The notes below the pieces were generated by a model that was given only the letters and a program-made list of their open reading frames with translations, did not search any database and was not told the DNA's origin. From assembly GCA_038496445.1 (NCBI GenBank), contig JALMLS010000143.1:310001-374000 (forward strand): 64,000 nt of DNA, given 5' to 3'. Shown piece after piece: positions 46,232 to 56,300 of this stretch. This stretch comes from Trichosphaerium sp. ATCC 40318 (Eukaryota; Discosea; Flabellinia; Trichosidae). A program made the translations under genes and the position numbers. Every line of letters starts with the position of its first letter. The stretch's first letter is position 1.

Positions 46232-46531
46232 ATGGAATTTAGTGGCTTTTCAGTTGAGCAAGCGATCACATACTACAGCAAGAACCACACTGAACAATTC
46301 AGTGTAATTATTGCAAAACAGCGTGAAATGTTCATAAAACAGCTTGAAACCATCTTAAACGTTGCCAATGCAAACCTTGCACAACAACTTGACCAATATC
46401 TCTTCACAAACGCGGGTATCAACGCTGATGGTGTATCAAAGCACCTAGTACATCCTGGAGATGTACAGACTAGTGTGCAATCTGAATATGAGGAAATAGA
46501 GGTATTAAAGCGCAAACAAACGAGAGAGTAA
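46232..46531 (+). CDS. Small helical protein, 99 aa, single exon
   Basis: ATG at 46232, stop at 46529-46531, no intron. The sequence is strongly helical and charged (FSVIIAKQREMFIKQLETIL, NVANANLAQQLDQYLF), with an acidic end (SEYEEIEVLKRKQTRE). Not recognised. It sits 53 bp upstream of the F-box/LRR gene on the same strand. Confidence 0.5.
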   Translation: MEFSGFSVEQAITYYSKNHTEQFSVIIAKQREMFIKQLETILNVANANLAQQLDQYLFTNAGINADGVSKHLVHPGDVQTSVQSEYEEIEVLKRKQTRE

Positions 46532-46584
46532 GTTAACAACAGATTTACTACTGACTGTGCTAATAAGCAATAAGAACTCAGACA

Positions 46585-47721
46585 ATGACATGTGCAGCGT
46601 CAAACATACTCAATTTTCCTCCAGAGGTTATTGCAACTATTTTACATCATACAGAAGCAAAATCTAGATTCTCTGTTTCTCAGTCATGTCGGCTGATGGC
46701 CGAGATCATCCACCAAGTTGTTGGATATAAAAAGATTTACATTTATGATATTCCATCTATTCTAAAGGTCAGAAAGTACAAGGGTGTCATGAATAACACT
46801 GTGATTGTTATGAATGTAGAAAACAATAGTTTATACTCGTTGATGTCTGGATGCCGTATCCTGGATACGAACTTTATTAGAAGTTCATCAGAGTTGTGGG
46901 ATAAAAGTAGTGTTATCAATGACTATGATCTGAAAGAACTCAAAGGAATCCATTCCATTTGTCTAGAGAATTGCAAATACATTACAGACGAAGGAATCAA
47001 AGCATTGCAAGGTGTTCATACAATTGCCCTTCCCCGAACTTCAGTATCAGATAGAGGTATCTCAGCACTAAAAGGTGTACATTCTATTGATCTCCGTAAT
47101 TGTCCAAATGTAACAGATGAGGGTATCAAGTCGTTGAAAGGATGTCATACTATTTATCTTTCTCGCACTGAGGTGACGGACAATGGTATCAAAGCACTAA
47201 AAGGAGTTCATGCAATCTACCTTGGTCACACGTCAGTTACAGACGAGGGTATTAAGACTCTCGCTGGTATTCATACAATTTACCTTAATGCTACTGCAGT
47301 GACAGACAAAGGTATAAAAGCTCTCGCAGGTGTTAGTATAATCCATCTTGGAAGCACTCAAGTAACAGATGAAGGTATTAAAGCACTTAAAGGCGTTCAC
47401 GCTATTGACCTTTCTCGCACGTCAGTGACAGATGAAGGTATTAAGACGCTCAAAGGTGTCCATGCCATTAACCTTCAAGGTACTTCAGTTACAAATCAAG
47501 GTATCAAAGCTCTTGCAGGTGTTCATACTATTGGAATTAAAAACTGTAAACATGTGACAAAGAGAGGTATCGAAGCTGTTCCGGGTCTCTATGCTGTAGA
47601 TATATATTATCGTCACTCAGACAAGTTTTTCAATACAGAGTTAAAAGTTGAAAAAGTTGATCATTGTTATCAGTTTATTGAATTTTGTTTGGCAGGTCCT
47701 AACGGATATACCTGGTATTAA
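46585..47721 (+). CDS. Intact F-box/leucine-rich-repeat protein, 378 aa
   Basis: A single uninterrupted exon. An F-box lies at residues ~8-50 (NFPPEVIATILHHTEAKSRF, SQSCRLMAEII). A divergent linker is followed, from ~residue 115, by about ten LRR units of 21-22 residues with consensus GVHTIDLxxTxVTDEGIKAL; the Cys/Asn variants (LENCKYITDEG, LRNCPNVTDEG) are of the cysteine-containing (AMN1-like) type. Expected role: receptor subunit of an SCF ubiquitin ligase. It is the paralogue of the transposon-broken gene at 6874-11079, with the same F-box and the same repeat unit but only about half the number of repeats, which suggests unit gain and loss. No intron, unlike most genes here. Confidence 0.88.
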   Translation: MTCAASNILNFPPEVIATILHHTEAKSRFSVSQSCRLMAEIIHQVVGYKKIYIYDIPSILKVRKYKGVMNNTVIVMNVENNSLYSLMSGCRILDTNFIRSSSELWDKSSVINDYDLKELKGIHSICLENCKYITDEGIKALQGVHTIALPRTSVSDRGISALKGVHSIDLRNCPNVTDEGIKSLKGCHTIYLSRTEVTDNGIKALKGVHAIYLGHTSVTDEGIKTLAGIHTIYLNATAVTDKGIKALAGVSIIHLGSTQVTDEGIKALKGVHAIDLSRTSVTDEGIKTLKGVHAINLQGTSVTNQGIKALAGVHTIGIKNCKHVTKRGIEAVPGLYAVDIYYRHSDKFFNTELKVEKVDHCYQFIEFCLAGPNGYTWY

Positions 47722-47846
47722 AGAATACAAAGCATAAATAGCAGTGGCGTTAGATTACTAATCACCACTTAAATGCTTTGTTTATCAATAAAAATAGAGT
47801 TTCAATTTCGAACAAGCTATTTATTTAAGTAATGAACATTAAGTTG

Positions 47847-48831
47847 CTACTGATCTACTCTTTTATCATTTTTGTAGTAAGAAACCTTTCTACCATTGCC
47901 ACCATACACTATGAGCACTCCATCACGCTTGCCATCCTTAAAATCGCACTCAAGCTGCATGCGACCACCAGTATTCCACTCTTTGTACAATCCGGTTTTC
48001 TTACCATCTTTCATATTGAAAGTTGCTTTTCTTTGGCCGTTTTTGTAAAATACGGTGCACTGCCCTTCTAAAATACCACGAGCGTAGGTCTCCTCCTTTA
48101 ACAATACTCCGCTGTCAGACCATTCCTTGAAGTCTCCTTCAATCAGCCCGTTCACATACGTACATTGTACTTGCACTTGAGCATTTTGGTGCCACTTGGT
48201 ATAGCCTCCGTGGTATTTATTATGTACGTACTGACTTTGGTATTCTTTTTGGCCGTTCTCGTACCAACAAATGTGAGTACCTTCCTTACTTTTCTCAACA
48301 TATGTGCATACTTCATCTAATTGACCGTTTTTGAACCACCATTTGTACTCCCCATGTAGATTTCCATTCACGAAGTGACATACGTTTTCCAACTGCCCAT
48401 TTTTAAACCATTGTCTGTACTCTCCCTCTTGATGGTTGTTGGCATAGCGACAAATGATGTTCAGTTCTCCGGTGGGGAACCAAACCTTGCTCTCGCCATG
48501 TAATTTACCAGAAGCGAAAACTGTTTGCTCTTTTAGGTTTCCATTTTTTCCCCAACGCTTCCAAACTCCGTCTTTTTGTAAGTGTTTATTGAACCGAGTT
48601 TTGGTTGCCGTGTAATAACTGATCAATGGCCAATTTTTGTAGAGGCTATGGCTTTTGTCTTGATCGATTATTTCCTCTTGAATTTCGAAGGGGAGATGTA
48701 GCAGACGGAAAGTGTGGGTCCTGTTCTTGTGTACTGCTTTTTTAATCTATTGTGAGCTTTGTTAGACTTTTACTTGTTTGTTTGGTTAGAAGTTGTGGTA
48801 CCCTTTTAAATCGAGCTTCCATACTTGACAT
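47847..48831 (-). CDS. MORN-like (YwqK-type) repeat protein with F-box-like N-terminus
   Basis: The long exon lacks an ATG. I start at 48831: exon 1 (48831-48802) encodes MSSMEARFKR, and a 55-nt intron (48801-48747) joins in phase to IKKAVHKNRTHTFRLLHLPF. LHLPFEIQEEII resembles the first part of an F-box. From ~residue 60, about ten units of ~23 residues follow, pattern GEYKxWFKNGQLxxxCxYVxGxxx, typical of MORN-variant beta repeats. Such repeats form long beta sheets that bind lipids or proteins. The stop is at 47847-47849. Close relative of 50545-51974. Confidence 0.8.
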
Positions 48832-49208
48832 AAGATGTACTAGGTGTTGCTTTCGTGTTTTTTAATGTCAAGTTGTTGAATAAATAAGAAGTACAATCTC
48901 AGCTTTTTTTTTTTTGAACGATAACTTTTCAATCAAGTACTCAAGCAATCGATTCTACCTAGTATCTAGGTTTATGAGACAATTATAACGAACGTGCTGT
49001 GATGTCTTTGAATAATCTAGTATCCAATGACAGCTGTTCGGATGAACCACGCTCCAGGAAGGCACAGCCTGTTATAAATATGATAGATAACTTCCTAAAT
49101 TCTTGAAGAAGTTGAATAAGAACCGGAAATAGCATTTAATCATGGACTTAATAATGATAAAATCACGTGTATTTAAGGTTAATTGCTGTACAATGGATGT
49201 ACACATTC
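48832..49208. other. Intergenic region, 377 bp
   Basis: Includes a poly-T run near 48905 and a CACGTG at 49164-49169. No gene seen. Confidence 0.5.
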
Positions 49209-49790
49209 CTACATTTTACCCTTTTCAAGGATATCATAGAAATCTAATGCTTGTTTTGGTTTGGACCCCTTAGCACCCTCAAGCCATCTAACAGCTGTCT
49301 TTACATTTTTCCACGTAGTATTGTCTGCTGGACCGGCCAGGGTGAGTACACCATCACCACCTATAGGAAACGCTTGGAGGCTATGATTTGGATGAACTGA
49401 GTATGTTCTAGTGAATGAACTTGAAGATAGAGTGAAGGTGACTACAAACAAAAGTTAGTTTGCTTTTTTTTTGTAAAGACTTTTTCATAGAAATCCAAAG
49501 CCGTGTACCTGAATCCTGCGATGTTATATCAGTTGATGTTACTGTAATATCACCAGTATTATCTCCTGCCTAGTAATATGTTTGAGTCTACTTTTCACAG
49601 TGTTTTGTAGTTTAGGTACCAGAAACTTATTAATACATTCAGTGTCGCTTGTAATCATCTCATCAATACCAAGAGAAATTTGACTTTGATTTTTAGAACT
49701 ACTATTTTTCGCTGTCAAGAAACTGTTAGAGGAGTTGAATGGAAAGAACACATGGATTAACAGTACATAGTATAGCTTCTTCTGCGATGT
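49209..49790 (-). CDS. Unrecognised multi-exon protein
   Basis: The last exon (about 49442-49209) encodes VTFTLSSSSFTRTYSVHPNH, then a Gly-rich strand (FPIGGDGVLTLAGP) and WKNVKTAVRWLEGAKGSKPK, ending ILEKGKM. It is preceded by an exon ~49570-49510 (AGDNTGDITVTSTDITSQDS) and an upstream frame ~49790-49575 (a hydrophobic LYYVLLIHVFF stretch, then GIDEMITSDTECINKFLVPK). The joins have GT-AG sites, but the start codon is not resolved. The C-terminal part looks like a beta domain followed by helices. Family unknown. Confidence 0.45.
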
Positions 49791-49800
49791 GTTTGTAACT

Positions 49801-50544
49801 TGCTTTATTCACTGGTACAAAAGTATTAGAATATTGTGAGAAACCTTCTCAGGTCTTGTTTTTTTTCGTACCTCTTTGCATGTTAATGTTGCGTTGTTGT
49901 TGGTTATATGTATAATAATAGTCAGGCAGATTCAAATAAACGGTTTTGGCAGTTTTTAAACAGGTTTTGCTGAACAGTAATTGGCGACAAAAACGCTGAG
50001 AAGCGACGTATTATAGCATCATGCTTCTCAGCAGTTTCTTTATGGCCCACAATTCATACCTAGGGCGTGTTTGTTATGCAATATGTTTCGCCAACCCTCG
50101 TATTTATGGCGCTAAAGCACCATTCAAATAATAGTAATCGTCACGTGATCAATAACAGGTAAACTCCAAAGCAAACGATGTTTGTCGTTTACCTTTGCTA
50201 CACTATTGCTGTTGTTCAGAATGAGTTTAAACTGCCCAAGAAGTCGATGATAATCAACCAGCATAATTGTCCTGAGACACTTATTGTTTCCTTGTATCTT
50301 TAAGACAACAGTTGGTTTAGCGTTTATTAGTTCTAACCACAGCCTGTATCTGTTAGCTGGCTATAACCAACTGTGTCCGCGATATCAATAAAAGTAATAG
50401 CTGACAATTATGCTACCACTTTACTACTACTATACCTTACCAACAATCCATGGGCACTTGAACTCTAGGTCCTTTCTGATACTACCCTTTCACAACGGTA
50501 TTTACCATCAACCTGCAGAGCTTGTAGTACAATTTTTATTGATT
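49801..50544. other. Intergenic region, 744 bp
   Basis: Lies between the 3' end of the MORN-like gene and the 5' side of the gene at 49.2-49.8 kb. A CACGTG lies at 50142-50147. Six-frame reading shows only short frames without splice-supported continuity, so I see no gene. Confidence 0.45.
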
Positions 50545-51974
50545 TTACAAGAGTTTTTGCCAAAACTTCTTATGCTCTTTTACTTGTTTATTGCCAATAT
50601 ATTGGAGATGTCGTCTCAACCGCCCATTGGATCGCCACTCTTTAAACTCTCCTTCTAAACTACCGTTTTTATATTGATAATGTTTATGTATCTTTCCATT
50701 CTGATACCAAAGCTTGTACTCTCCATCTAATTTATCATTGACATAAAAACAATGCTCCTGCAATGTTCTATTTGAATACCAACTCTTATACTCCCCTTCT
50801 CGTTTACCATTAACACTGTAGCAATGTTCCTTTAATTTCCCATTTTCGTACCATTTCTTTGACTCTCCTAAATCACCTTTGACGTATAGATACTGCTCTT
50901 TAGGTACACCAGTATCATACCACTCTTTGTATTCTCCTTCTTGTTTGTCATTAACATATTTACATTCTTCCTTTAAGAAGCCATTACCATACCAACGCTT
51001 ACACTTTCCTTCGAGGTTACCTTTAACATAGTGATAATGCTCATATAATTGACCTGTAGCAAACCAATACTTATATTCTCCTTCTTTCATGTCATTGACA
51101 TAGTTACACTTCATACGCAATATACCAGTTTCATACCACTCATTTGCCTCTCCTTCTTTTTTACCTTTGACATATTGACAGTCTTCCTGTAATTTACCAT
51201 ACATTGAAAAATGTTTGTAATACCCCTCACGCCCACCATTAACATAATTACAATTTTTCTTTAATTGTCCATTTTTATACCATTCATTGTACTCTCCTTG
51301 TATTTTACCTTGTACATAGCCACAATGTATTTCCAAGTTGCCATTTGAATGCCAACGTTTATATTCTCCGTCTTGAATACCATTTATATACTTACAAGTC
51401 TCCCATAATTGACCATTAAAGTACCACTTCTTGTACTCTCCGTCAAGTTCATTTTGTACATAATTACAATGAAGCTCTATTAGAGATTCTCCATCGCCGT
51501 ACCACTTTTTATACTCACCTTCTCGCTCATCATTAACATAATAACATAACTCTACTAAATGACCAGCAAAGTTCCAAAGCTTATACTCTTTCTTATCTCC
51601 AGTAACATACTTAAGTTGCTCTTTAAGATTATTTGTTCTGAACCGTGAACTATACTCTTCTTTTTTACCATGCACCCATTTTTCTTCATACGCAATTGGT
51701 GTTATTGCAAGCATTTGTTTATTTTTGTACTTTTTTATCCATTTCCCTTGTTTTTCTAAGTCATAATCAAACCTTGTTGACATTGCCATTCCTTTTGATA
51801 AAATTGGCATCTTTGTGTATACCTCAAAGTCTAAGTCTGTTATATCAAGGAGAATTTCAATTGGGAGTTGTAGTATAAAGCAGAGACGGCGTTTCGAAGA
51901 CTTCTATTTAAATGTTGTTAGTAGCTTTAAACAAGGCAAGAACAGCTTTAAAAAACCTTTTTCTTGCTTGACAT
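50545..51974 (-). CDS. Large MORN-like (YwqK-type) repeat protein
   Basis: As in its paralogue, the long exon has no usable upstream ATG. Exon 1 (51974-51957) encodes MSSKKK, and a 53-nt intron (51956-51904) containing TACTAAC joins in phase to KSSKRRLCFILQLPIEILLD, an F-box-like start. From ~residue 75, about 15 units of 22-23 residues run to the end with consensus GEYKxWYxNGxLKExCxYVNGKxE. The repeats alternate aromatic and acidic positions and hold regular cysteines. No signal or membrane segment. Predicted role: repeat adaptor, perhaps for ubiquitin ligase or membrane binding. Many near-identical units suggest recent tandem duplication. Confidence 0.82.
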
Positions 51975-52498
51975 CACGATAACCCCTATTTCGCGTTTGT
52001 TAACGTTTGTTCCAACCGATCGTATTCTATTAGGCTAACGCTTCAATAATTATTTCGGTTATTTAAAACAGTATCTACCATCACGTACGTGCTGCGAATA
52101 CGACCAATTTAATTCCCTTTTGTTGACTTTATTTGATTTAGGATAAAAACCACCCATTGTTGTCCGAATTGTACAATTCTGAGGCAATATATCATTTCAC
52201 TCTTTTCCTGACCTTTTAAACAATTACAATTCATCACTATCGCACGTGCACGTCAAAAAATGAACCCATGTACTAGGAGTATTGATGAATGATTCGTATC
52301 AAGGAGAACAAGTTATCAACATGCAAAAGCATACATCAATCAGCCTCACCTTTCGTAAGGTGTCCTAAATGAAGGGTTTGTGTGGAGAACAATTGTGGAT
52401 ATAATGGTGAATTAGCTTGTTATCAAATAGGATATATTTACATTATAATACAAGTAAGCGTTGTGGATTTTTTTGTAATTACTTCGCTTCTGTATGTG
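51975..52498. other. Intergenic region, 524 bp
   Basis: Upstream region of the MORN-like gene and downstream region of the VTT-domain gene. CACGTG at 52243-52248 within a CGCACGTGCACG tract. No gene seen. Confidence 0.45.
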
Positions 52499-54086
52499 TT
52501 ACACTGATTTGGGCTGGCTGTGATCTCCTATAGCTATACCCATGGCTCTTGCAACGTATTTTTTTACAGGAGATAATGTAGGAAGCAAAGAAGCGACTGA
52601 AAGAATAAGAAAAAATGCGACAGTTTTCCATTGAAAAATATCTGTAACGTTGTTCAGTGTAGACAGCGACATTCCTGCCTTTACAGCCAGTGATGTCTGT
52701 GGTATTGTACCTATAAATATTATAAGTTACAGAAAGTCAACAAGACCAATTTGTGAGTCAAAAACAAACTTGTACAAAGTTGATAGTAAAACAACTTGTT
52801 TAAAATAGTGTAATTTGCACGCACCAAACAATGTTCCAAAGAAGAAAATATGGAATGGTATTGAGAATACACCAGATGCAAGGTTTACAAACCAATTCTA
52901 GAATAAAAGAAGATTAATCAGAGGCACTACTAAAAAGATAACGTACAGGAAAAAAAGGACTGAGGCGAAGGAAAAGAATGTAATTCCATATTTTGCCTTT
53001 GTGGTTTGCTACAGTTTCTCCAAAATGTTTTAAATGACCTGGTGCCACCAAATCTAGTTGAATTAGGTTAGTTTTTAGACAATTGATAGGGTCAGTATAA
53101 AACAACGGTAAGATTAAATTGATCTTTTATTAGCACGTGTACTGAAGCGTTGGGAGGTTCGTACCTAACAATGCTCTGCCAAAAAAATAACTCAACCCAT
53201 AAGATGTCGATGCGCCTAAGGATGGTCAACCTACATGGTCACAAACACTTTTTGAAGAGGCCAAAAGAGCTAAAAAAAAAACACTCAAAATTATAAGATA
53301 TTTTTGTACCTATTGTACCAATGCAACATACTAACGGTACACCCCACCAGCCGAATAATGAGCCACCCAAGAATGATAAAAATACAGATCCAGGTATTGA
53401 AAACGCTTGGACACTAAACAACAAAACGTCAGAAGCCACCAAAAACGAGCAAAGCCGAAAAGCTAAAAGCGTTTAAAGAACCAAAAAAAAAAAAAGATTG
53501 CTAGAATGTTATCACATGTTGAATTCTTATTTGTGACGTCCTACAAAGCAACGACATGCATTGCGCAATGGCTTAGATGCGTACAAGATGTAAATTAATG
53601 CATAACCCAATATAACTGTAGGCATGAATTCTGTCGTGTACTACAACGCGTCAGAACATATTAAAAAGTGTTGAACAGAAAAAAGTGACCGTTCACGAAC
53701 GAAAATAAATGACGTCGGATTACCTGTTGTATAACCATGCTAGCTTCTTTAACCTTTTGAAGCGATGTGGGTAGACTGTAAAGCTTCGCTCGATCCGATA
53801 CGCTTAAAGCGGGGAAGTTTGCAAAAATAAAGCATAGAGCAGCGAAAGTAGACGCAAACGCTACAGCAAAGATTGCCAAACCCTTTTTCCAGTCTATACA
53901 TACAGTTAGCTACTGTAAACGAAAAAAAGTCCTATTGTAACCAAAAACATGCGACTTGGCGACTTGGAACTCCGTAAATGCTTTTAAAACAGTCCAAAAC
54001 AGTTCTTTTACTACTTCAACAGTACGTTTACTTAACGCACTTGTTTTTACTTTAATCGGCTCTTCGTCGTGCTTCTCTTGTAGCAT
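52499..54086 (-). CDS. TMEM41-like VTT (SNARE-associated) membrane protein
   Basis: ATG taken at 54086 (MLQEKHDEEPIKVKTSALSK); an upstream exon is possible because the frame stays open. Helices: LAIFAVAFASTFAALCFIFA (~53880-53820), then the VTT domain with VQAFSIPGSVFLSFLGGSLF, GWWGVPLVCCIGTIG, YILFLRLSPFFP, NWFVNLASGVFSIPFHIFFF, GTLFGTIPQTSLAVKAG, and a last helix FFLILSVASLLPTL. Order and motifs match TMEM41/VMP1-type proteins, which act as ER lipid scramblases in autophagy and lipid mobilisation. The stop is at 52499-52501. Confidence 0.82.
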
Positions 54087-54323
54087 TTTTTGTGTATGTA
54101 TTGATGAACTGGAATTGTATTTCGCTGGATCGCGTGGTGTAGTCAAAATGGAAAATTTGTTGACCAGTGTGTTTTTGTTTTTTCTTTTTTCGGATAACGC
54201 TCCGTGGTAACCTCCTTAGTTTTATAATAGTACAACCAACAAAAGCGAAGAAACAAAGTAAAAGACAGTGTGAGTATAATTGGATGAGGGATTTTTTTTA
54301 TTACTTCACAGTAACATAAAAAC

Positions 54324-55440
54324 TTAAGCGTAGATCCATTTTTCGCTGTGGGAAGCGTAGTCGAAGATCTAAAATGACATTAGATAAATACATCTCAAGA
54401 AAAAAAAGCCAGAAAACAAAAAATAGGTTTGCAGTTGTGCAAGCTTTTTTGTACCTCGTTTTGCTTGAACCACATGCTGATTTCGTGTTGGGCACTAGCT
54501 GGAGCATCACTTCCGTGGATGATGTTACGGCCAACATCAAGGCAGAGGTCACCACGAATGGAACCTTAAAAGTATTTTTAGTAAAGATAGAAAAAAGTAT
54601 TTTTGAAATTAAATTTTAATAAAGCACAAGCGTATACCTGGCTCAGAGTCATCAGGGTTGGTGGCACCAACTAGTTTACGACCACCAGCGATAGCTTTTC
54701 TACCTTCCCAAACCTATCAAGCTGAATAAGCACCAGTACAAATAAATTTTGTGTGGGTTTTTGAACAGACAAAAAAAAAGCGTACCATAGCGACGACTGG
54801 GCCGGAGCTAAAGTATTTGACGAGACCTGGGAAGAAAGGCTTCTTGCTGAGGTCTTGGTAGTGCTGGGAAGCGAAAGAAACGGTTGGGTGAACCATCTTA
54901 AGACCTAAAAGGATTGTGAGTCACAAAGAACGTACAGATAGGTTGCTTGTTGGCGAATTTTTTTTAGCGGATAAAGGAGGTAAAGTCGTACCAACAAGTT
55001 TGTAACCCTTTTGTTCGAATCTGGTCATGATAGAACCAACCATAGCACGTTGTACACCGTCCTAAGTAGGTTTTTAGCGCCAATTATCGAACGAGATTAA
55101 CTGAGCGAAAGTTTTTTGTGCTAGCACGTACAGGTTTTACAGCAATGAATGTGCGCTCCTTGTTTGTACCCTAATGTCATGTGAGAACAAAAGATCGATA
55201 GCGCAATATCCACGTTCGTAGATAATAAGAAAGGGGTGTGGGAGACAAGAAGACGCGAAAAAAGTGTGATTGTGGCGCTAGAACAACCTAACGTACAGGC
55301 AAACCGTAGACAGGGCACTCCTCGGCAGTGATGGTACCAATGTTGAGCATACCAGCAAGAATACCGGATCCAACACCCCATTGAGCGGCGCGGCTAGTGG
55401 CGAATTTGTAGGCAGCGGAAGTAGCAGTTCTGGACAACAT
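54324..55440 (-). CDS. Nucleoside diphosphate kinase with N-terminal extension
   Basis: Start at 55440. About 50 N-terminal residues ([20 protein letters not shown], then a hydrophobic GILAGML segment) look like a mitochondrial or membrane-targeting leader. The kinase then begins [19 protein letters not shown] and continues [55 protein letters not shown] and the active-site loop [18 protein letters not shown] with catalytic His. The last exon gives [13 protein letters not shown] before TAA at 54324-54326. It transfers gamma-phosphate between nucleotides. The exons join cleanly through 45-90 nt introns. Confidence 0.93.
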
Positions 55441-55657
55441 TGTTGAGATAAACAGACAATAAACACCCTAAAAACTTAACGGATTCGTTTAAGTACACGT
55501 TGCAAATGAAGGATTCAAAGCGATGCACTCAAAAATACAACTAATACACATAAAACATTGTGTTATATTAAAACAGGTGTAGTCTATTGACATTACAATT
55601 GAGAGGTTTTAATTTAACCTATATTGCGTAACCGTACCAGCGTCCTGGATTTTAAAC

Positions 55658-56193
55658 TTACTTCTTATCAGCGAGAGGGTTCTTGATAACGAGAATAACG
55701 CTATCCCCACGCAAAAACATTTTAGGGATGAATCTGTCCTTTGTGATGGGTTTGCCGTTCTTTCCTTTAGGTATCTCGGTCCACATTTCCCGTACGTTTT
55801 CAAGTACCATATTACAATGTCTATCAAAAGCCTTGACGCGTCCCAATAACTTTTTGTTGTTGCGGCAATTTATCAAAACAGGCGTTTGGTTCTCGACTGC
55901 TTGTGTTAGGAGTGACAAAGGGCCATGTTCGAAAGCTTCTTGCTCTTCTCTCTCCTATGGCTAGTGTGAGTAAAATATAGTGTTGTTAGACGCTTGTAGA
56001 CGCTGATTTTTGATTGGAAACAATGTTTTTTTTTAATTTAAATTCATTTGTTGTTAATATGGACGTACACGCTCTTCGTCAGTTTTCTCTGGTGCGTTTT
56101 TATCTTTTCCTCTCCTACGGAAGCATTAGTTTGTATTTAACCACAAAAACAAGCATTGAGTAAACATGAAAAACCGCATTCGTACCTGGACAT
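55658..56193 (-). CDS. SNRPD2: Small nuclear ribonucleoprotein Sm D2
   Basis: Start at 56193: MS at a mini-exon, an exon encoding [15 protein letters not shown], then [54 protein letters not shown] and [19 protein letters not shown]. Sm1 and Sm2 motifs are intact, with the RNA-contacting FDRHCN and MFLRGDS. It is part of the heptameric Sm ring of U1, U2, U4 and U5 snRNPs, consistent with heavy splicing in this genome. It is divergent from the Spt7-like gene, with 107 bp between starts. Confidence 0.94.
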
Positions 56194-56300
56194 CGTTGTG
56201 TTTACAATACAGTGGATTGGTCAAAGAAAAAGCAAGGTTTTCAACGCCATTCTTTGATGCTAAGTGTGCTTGTTAAGGACGTTTACTCCATTGTGCCAAC
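56194..56300. promoter_or_regulatory. Divergent promoter region, 107 bp
   Basis: Only 107 bp between the SmD2 start (minus) and the Spt7-like start (plus), so it must hold both promoters. No TATA box or other known element recognised. Confidence 0.45.
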
